Assembly (NCBI GenBank): GCA_038319115.1
Contig: JBBQCV010000144.1
Span: forward strand, 1 to 9,532
Length of the DNA: 9,532 nucleotides
From: SZAS-79 sp038319115
GTDB lineage: Bacteria; Pseudomonadota; Gammaproteobacteria; Burkholderiales; SG8-39
Reading direction: 5' to 3'
Part shown: positions 6,688-9,532 of the stretch, piece after piece
How positions within the stretch are numbered: position 1 is the first letter of the stretch
Layout of the letters: each line of letters starts with the position of its first letter
Position numbers and translations under genes: made by a program
Notes under the pieces: model-generated
Seen by the model: the letters and a program-made list of their open reading frames with translations, nothing else
What the model was told of the DNA's origin: nothing
Database searches by the model: none

Positions 6688-7041
6688 TTATCGGCCCGAT
6701 TCATCAGCCCACGTCCATTTACCGGTTTTTGCAGTTGCCTTGGGCGGGGCTGCGCGCTTCCTTTCCTTGCCGCGCAGCTTGAGTTGCGCGACGGGACTCG
6801 GTATCGGCTCGGGGATCAGTACTTCGAGGTGGTCGGCCAGTCCTAGCGCCCGGCATACGCGCACGAGGTTGACCAACTGCGTCGGACCGCCTGCTTCCAT
6901 GCGCTCTACCGTGCGTTTGGAAACGCCGGCCTGGGTGGCGAGGTCGGCCTGCTTCAGGTTGCGCCCGAGACGAACGCGCGCCAGACGTTCACCGAGCTCG
7001 CGGAGGACGGCGGCATCGACTAGCTGGCCGGTTATTTTCAT
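6688..7041 (-). CDS. hipB: HipB-type XRE-family antitoxin/repressor
   Basis: The 117-residue protein has one helix-turn-helix of the XRE/Cro type at about 18-70 (NLKQADLATQAGVSKRTVERMEAGG), followed by a basic Lys/Arg-rich segment (about 88-106) and the end GKWTWADESGR. HipB proteins bind and inactivate HipA as a dimer and repress the operon. The tail resembles the C-termini of other antitoxins next to HipA, which in E. coli insert into HipA or are proteolysed, though its exact role here is inferred. It is the first gene of the operon, and the ATG at 7039-7041 lies 3 bp from operator O1. No purine-rich ribosome binding site is visible, so translation may be inefficient or masked by the operator complex. 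HipA follows after TAA-CCC. Confidence 0.9.
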   Translation of the reverse strand: MKITGQLVDAAVLRELGERLARVRLGRNLKQADLATQAGVSKRTVERMEAGGPTQLVNLVRVCRALGLADHLEVLIPEPIPSPVAQLKLRGKERKRAAPPKATAKTGKWTWADESGR

Positions 7042-7044
7042 AAG

Positions 7045-7060
7045 TCGTCAATAATGGCGA
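7045..7060. promoter_or_regulatory. HipB operator O1 (predicted)
   Basis: TCGTCAATAATGGCGA is a TCGT-N8-GCGA site next to the hipB start codon. It is one of four sites of form TCGY-N8-RCGA. The N8 spacing equals that of the E. coli HipB operator (TATCC-N8-GGATA). Binding here would cover the translation start region of the mRNA template. Confidence 0.6.
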
Positions 7061-7084
7061 ATAAAATGAATTTATGATATTTAA

Positions 7085-7100
7085 TCGCCATAATACACGA
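7085..7100. promoter_or_regulatory. HipB operator O2 (predicted)
   Basis: TCGCCATAATACACGA begins 40 bp after O1 and directly abuts the hip -10 box on its downstream side, overlapping the expected transcription start near 7094. Confidence 0.6.
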
Positions 7101-7106
7101 ATTATA
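7101..7106 (-). promoter_or_regulatory. hipBA promoter, TATAAT -10 element
   Basis: A perfect TATAAT on the minus strand lies between operators O2 and O3. A 17-bp spacer would put the -35 hexamer at 7124-7129 (AATAAT, a poor match) inside O3, so repressor binding would block polymerase. The leader to hipB is about 53 nt. This is consistent with tight autorepression by HipB/HipBA. Confidence 0.5.
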
Positions 7107-7118
7107 TAGCACCTATAG

Positions 7119-7134
7119 TCGTAATTATTGACGA
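7119..7134. promoter_or_regulatory. HipB operator O3 (predicted)
   Basis: TCGTAATTATTGACGA has fully matched TCGT and ACGA half-sites. It begins 34 bp after O2 and overlaps the expected -35 region of the hip promoter. Read on the minus strand it matches O4 closely (CGTCAATAATTACGA against CGTCATTTATTACGA). Confidence 0.65.
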
Positions 7135-7158
7135 GTAACGGCACAGGACGAGCTTAAA

Positions 7159-7174
7159 TCGTCATTTATTACGA
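7159..7174. promoter_or_regulatory. HipB operator O4 (predicted)
   Basis: TCGTCATTTATTACGA has fully matched TCGT and ACGA half-sites, begins 40 bp after O3 and lies upstream of the promoter. An upstream site this far from the -10 box would fit bending or looping by bridged HipBA complexes. It ends exactly where the right-hand flanking repeat begins. Confidence 0.6.
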
Positions 7175-7193
7175 CTAAATTTGAGATCTCGGC
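7175..7193. repeat. Right copy of imperfect direct repeat flanking hipBA
   Basis: CTAAATTTGAGATCTCGGC pairs with 5328-5345 (17 identical bases, three single-base gaps). It includes the 8-bp palindrome GAGATCTC and directly abuts operator O4, so it may mark the outer edge of an inserted module. Its CTCGGC (7188-7193) can also pair with GCCGAG at 7205-7210. Confidence 0.4.
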
Positions 7194-7217
7194 AGTCAGA
7201 CGCCGCCGAGTTGGGAA

Positions 7218-7235
7218 TGTACCGGTACTGGTACA
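7218..7235. repeat. GTACC palindrome cluster
   Basis: TGTACC and GGTACA form a 6-bp stem around a 6-nt loop, with a perfect GTACCGGTAC palindrome inside. It lies in the gap between the hip operators and the end of rhlE. Its function is unknown. Confidence 0.4.
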
Positions 7236-7243
7236 CAAGCTGC

Positions 7244-7274
7244 CCGGAGAGCCAATGGATCAGCCACTCTCCAG
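7244..7274 (-). terminator. Hairpin downstream of rhlE, possible terminator
   Basis: On the minus strand CTGGAGAG (7274-7267) pairs with CTCTCCGG (7251-7244), an 8-bp stem with one T-G pair and a 15-nt loop, beginning 11 bases after the rhlE stop. No T-tract follows, so it is either a weak terminator or an mRNA-protecting stem. Confidence 0.4.
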
Positions 7275-7284
7275 AAATGAATCT

Positions 7285-8880
<1,596 letters not shown>

Positions 8881-8937
8881 TATACTCCGTTCCCCTCGGC
8901 GCCCCCCCATCGCCCCCAGCCCTTCGCCCGAATTGCC

Positions 8938-9532
8938 ATGATCCTGTACCGCAACCTTGCCATCGCGCGCGGCCCGCGCGTCCTCTTCGACCGGGCATCG
9001 CTGACCCTCGAGCGCGGTTGGAAGATCGGCCTCGTGGGCGCCAACGGTTCGGGCAAGTCGAGCCTGCTGTCGCTGATGGCCGGCGAACTCACGCCCGACA
9101 AGGGCGAATGCGAGATCCAGCCCGGCACGCGCATCGCGTGGATCGAGCAAGTCGCGCCCGCGCTCGAGCAGCCGGTGCTGGAGTACCTGCTCGATGCCGA
9201 CACCGAACTGCGCGCGGCCGAAGTCGCCATCGCCGAGGCCGAGGCCGCGCACCACGACGAGGACGACGGCCACGCGCTGGCGCTCGCCCACGAGCGCTTT
9301 GCCCATGTCGATGGCTACACGGCACGCGCGCGCGCGGCGGCCCTGCTCGCGGGCCTGGGGTTCCCGCCGGATGCGGCTGGCCGGGCGGTGAAGGAGTTCT
9401 CCGGCGGCTACCGCATGCGCCTGAACCTGGGCCGCGCGCTCATGAGCCCATCGGACCTGCTGCTGCTCGACGAACCCACCAACCACCTCGACATCGACAC
9501 CGTGCTGTGGCTGGAGAACTGGCTGCGCGCCT
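8938..9532 (+). CDS. yheS: ABC-F family ATPase, YheS type (3' end outside window)
   Basis: ABC-F proteins have two ABC ATPase domains and no membrane part. They act on the ribosome, in general by binding the E site to relieve or tune stalled translation. The 198 visible residues cover most of the first ATPase domain: Walker A GANGSGKS at 34-41, signature FSGGYRMRLNLGRAL at 154-168, and Walker B with catalytic Glu, DLLLLDEPTNHLD at 173-185. The start MILYRNLAIARGPRVLFD and the insert with LEYLLDADTELR closely follow E. coli YheS, which favours that subgroup over Uup or EttA. The ATG at 8938-8940 fits the family N-terminus; no Shine-Dalgarno is seen before it. The gene continues past the window end (the second ABC domain is not visible) and diverges from rhlE with 57 bp between the start codons. 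Confidence 0.93.
   Translation, partial: MILYRNLAIARGPRVLFDRASLTLERGWKIGLVGANGSGKSSLLSLMAGELTPDKGECEIQPGTRIAWIEQVAPALEQPVLEYLLDADTELRAAEVAIAEAEAAHHDEDDGHALALAHERFAHVDGYTARARAAALLAGLGFPPDAAGRAVKEFSGGYRMRLNLGRALMSPSDLLLLDEPTNHLDIDTVLWLENWLRA

Noticed and set aside
7135..7160. Possible plus-strand promoter with TTGACG (7128-7133) pointing out of the hip region
   Set aside because: The nearest -10-like TTAAAT is 20 bp away, too far. The TTGACG is better explained as part of operator O3.

Overview
The window is GC-rich chromosomal DNA with the look of a betaproteobacterium, probably Burkholderiales or a close relative. This rests on strong G/C third positions and on protein resemblance (GlnB, NadE, Ppa, RhlE and a YheS-type ABC-F protein). 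The order smr / glnB-nadE / FemAB-like acyltransferase / ppa also looks like a conserved betaproteobacterial neighbourhood. No rRNA, tRNA, CRISPR array or insertion sequence was seen.

Left part (1-5272), core genes. The 3' end of an Smr-domain nuclease gene (+) converges on glnB (-) across a short tandem repeat that forms hairpins around the glnB stop codon. nadE, glutamine-dependent NAD+ synthase, lies upstream of glnB on the same strand, so a nitrogen/carbon sensor (PII) is paired with a glutamine-consuming enzyme. Divergent from nadE is a FemAB-like (COG3146-type) acyltransferase gene, which converges on ppa (inorganic pyrophosphatase). Divergent from ppa is a short-chain dehydrogenase gene with a clear ribosome binding site.

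Middle part (5273-7284), accessory module. A two-gene hipBA toxin-antitoxin operon on the minus strand sits between the convergent ends of the SDR gene and rhlE. HipB is an XRE-type repressor and antitoxin; HipA is a full-length Ser/Thr kinase toxin whose key active-site residues appear intact. Upstream of hipB is a sharply AT-rich stretch with four 16-bp sites of form TCGY-N8-RCGA, spaced 40, 34 and 40 bp, with a TATAAT box between the second and third. The N8 spacing is that of the E. coli HipB operator, but the half-sites differ. An imperfect direct repeat occurs on both sides of the module (5328-5345 and 7175-7193), which suggests it was inserted as a unit.

Right part (7285-9532), core genes. 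rhlE, a DEAD-box RNA helicase gene with an Arg/Glu/Gly-rich tail, is read leftward. A YheS-type ABC-F ATPase gene is read rightward and is cut by the window end. Their start regions are 57 bp apart, and a good promoter for the ABC-F gene lies inside the first codons of rhlE.

The best lead is the hipBA control region. I see no wholly unknown multi-gene system here.
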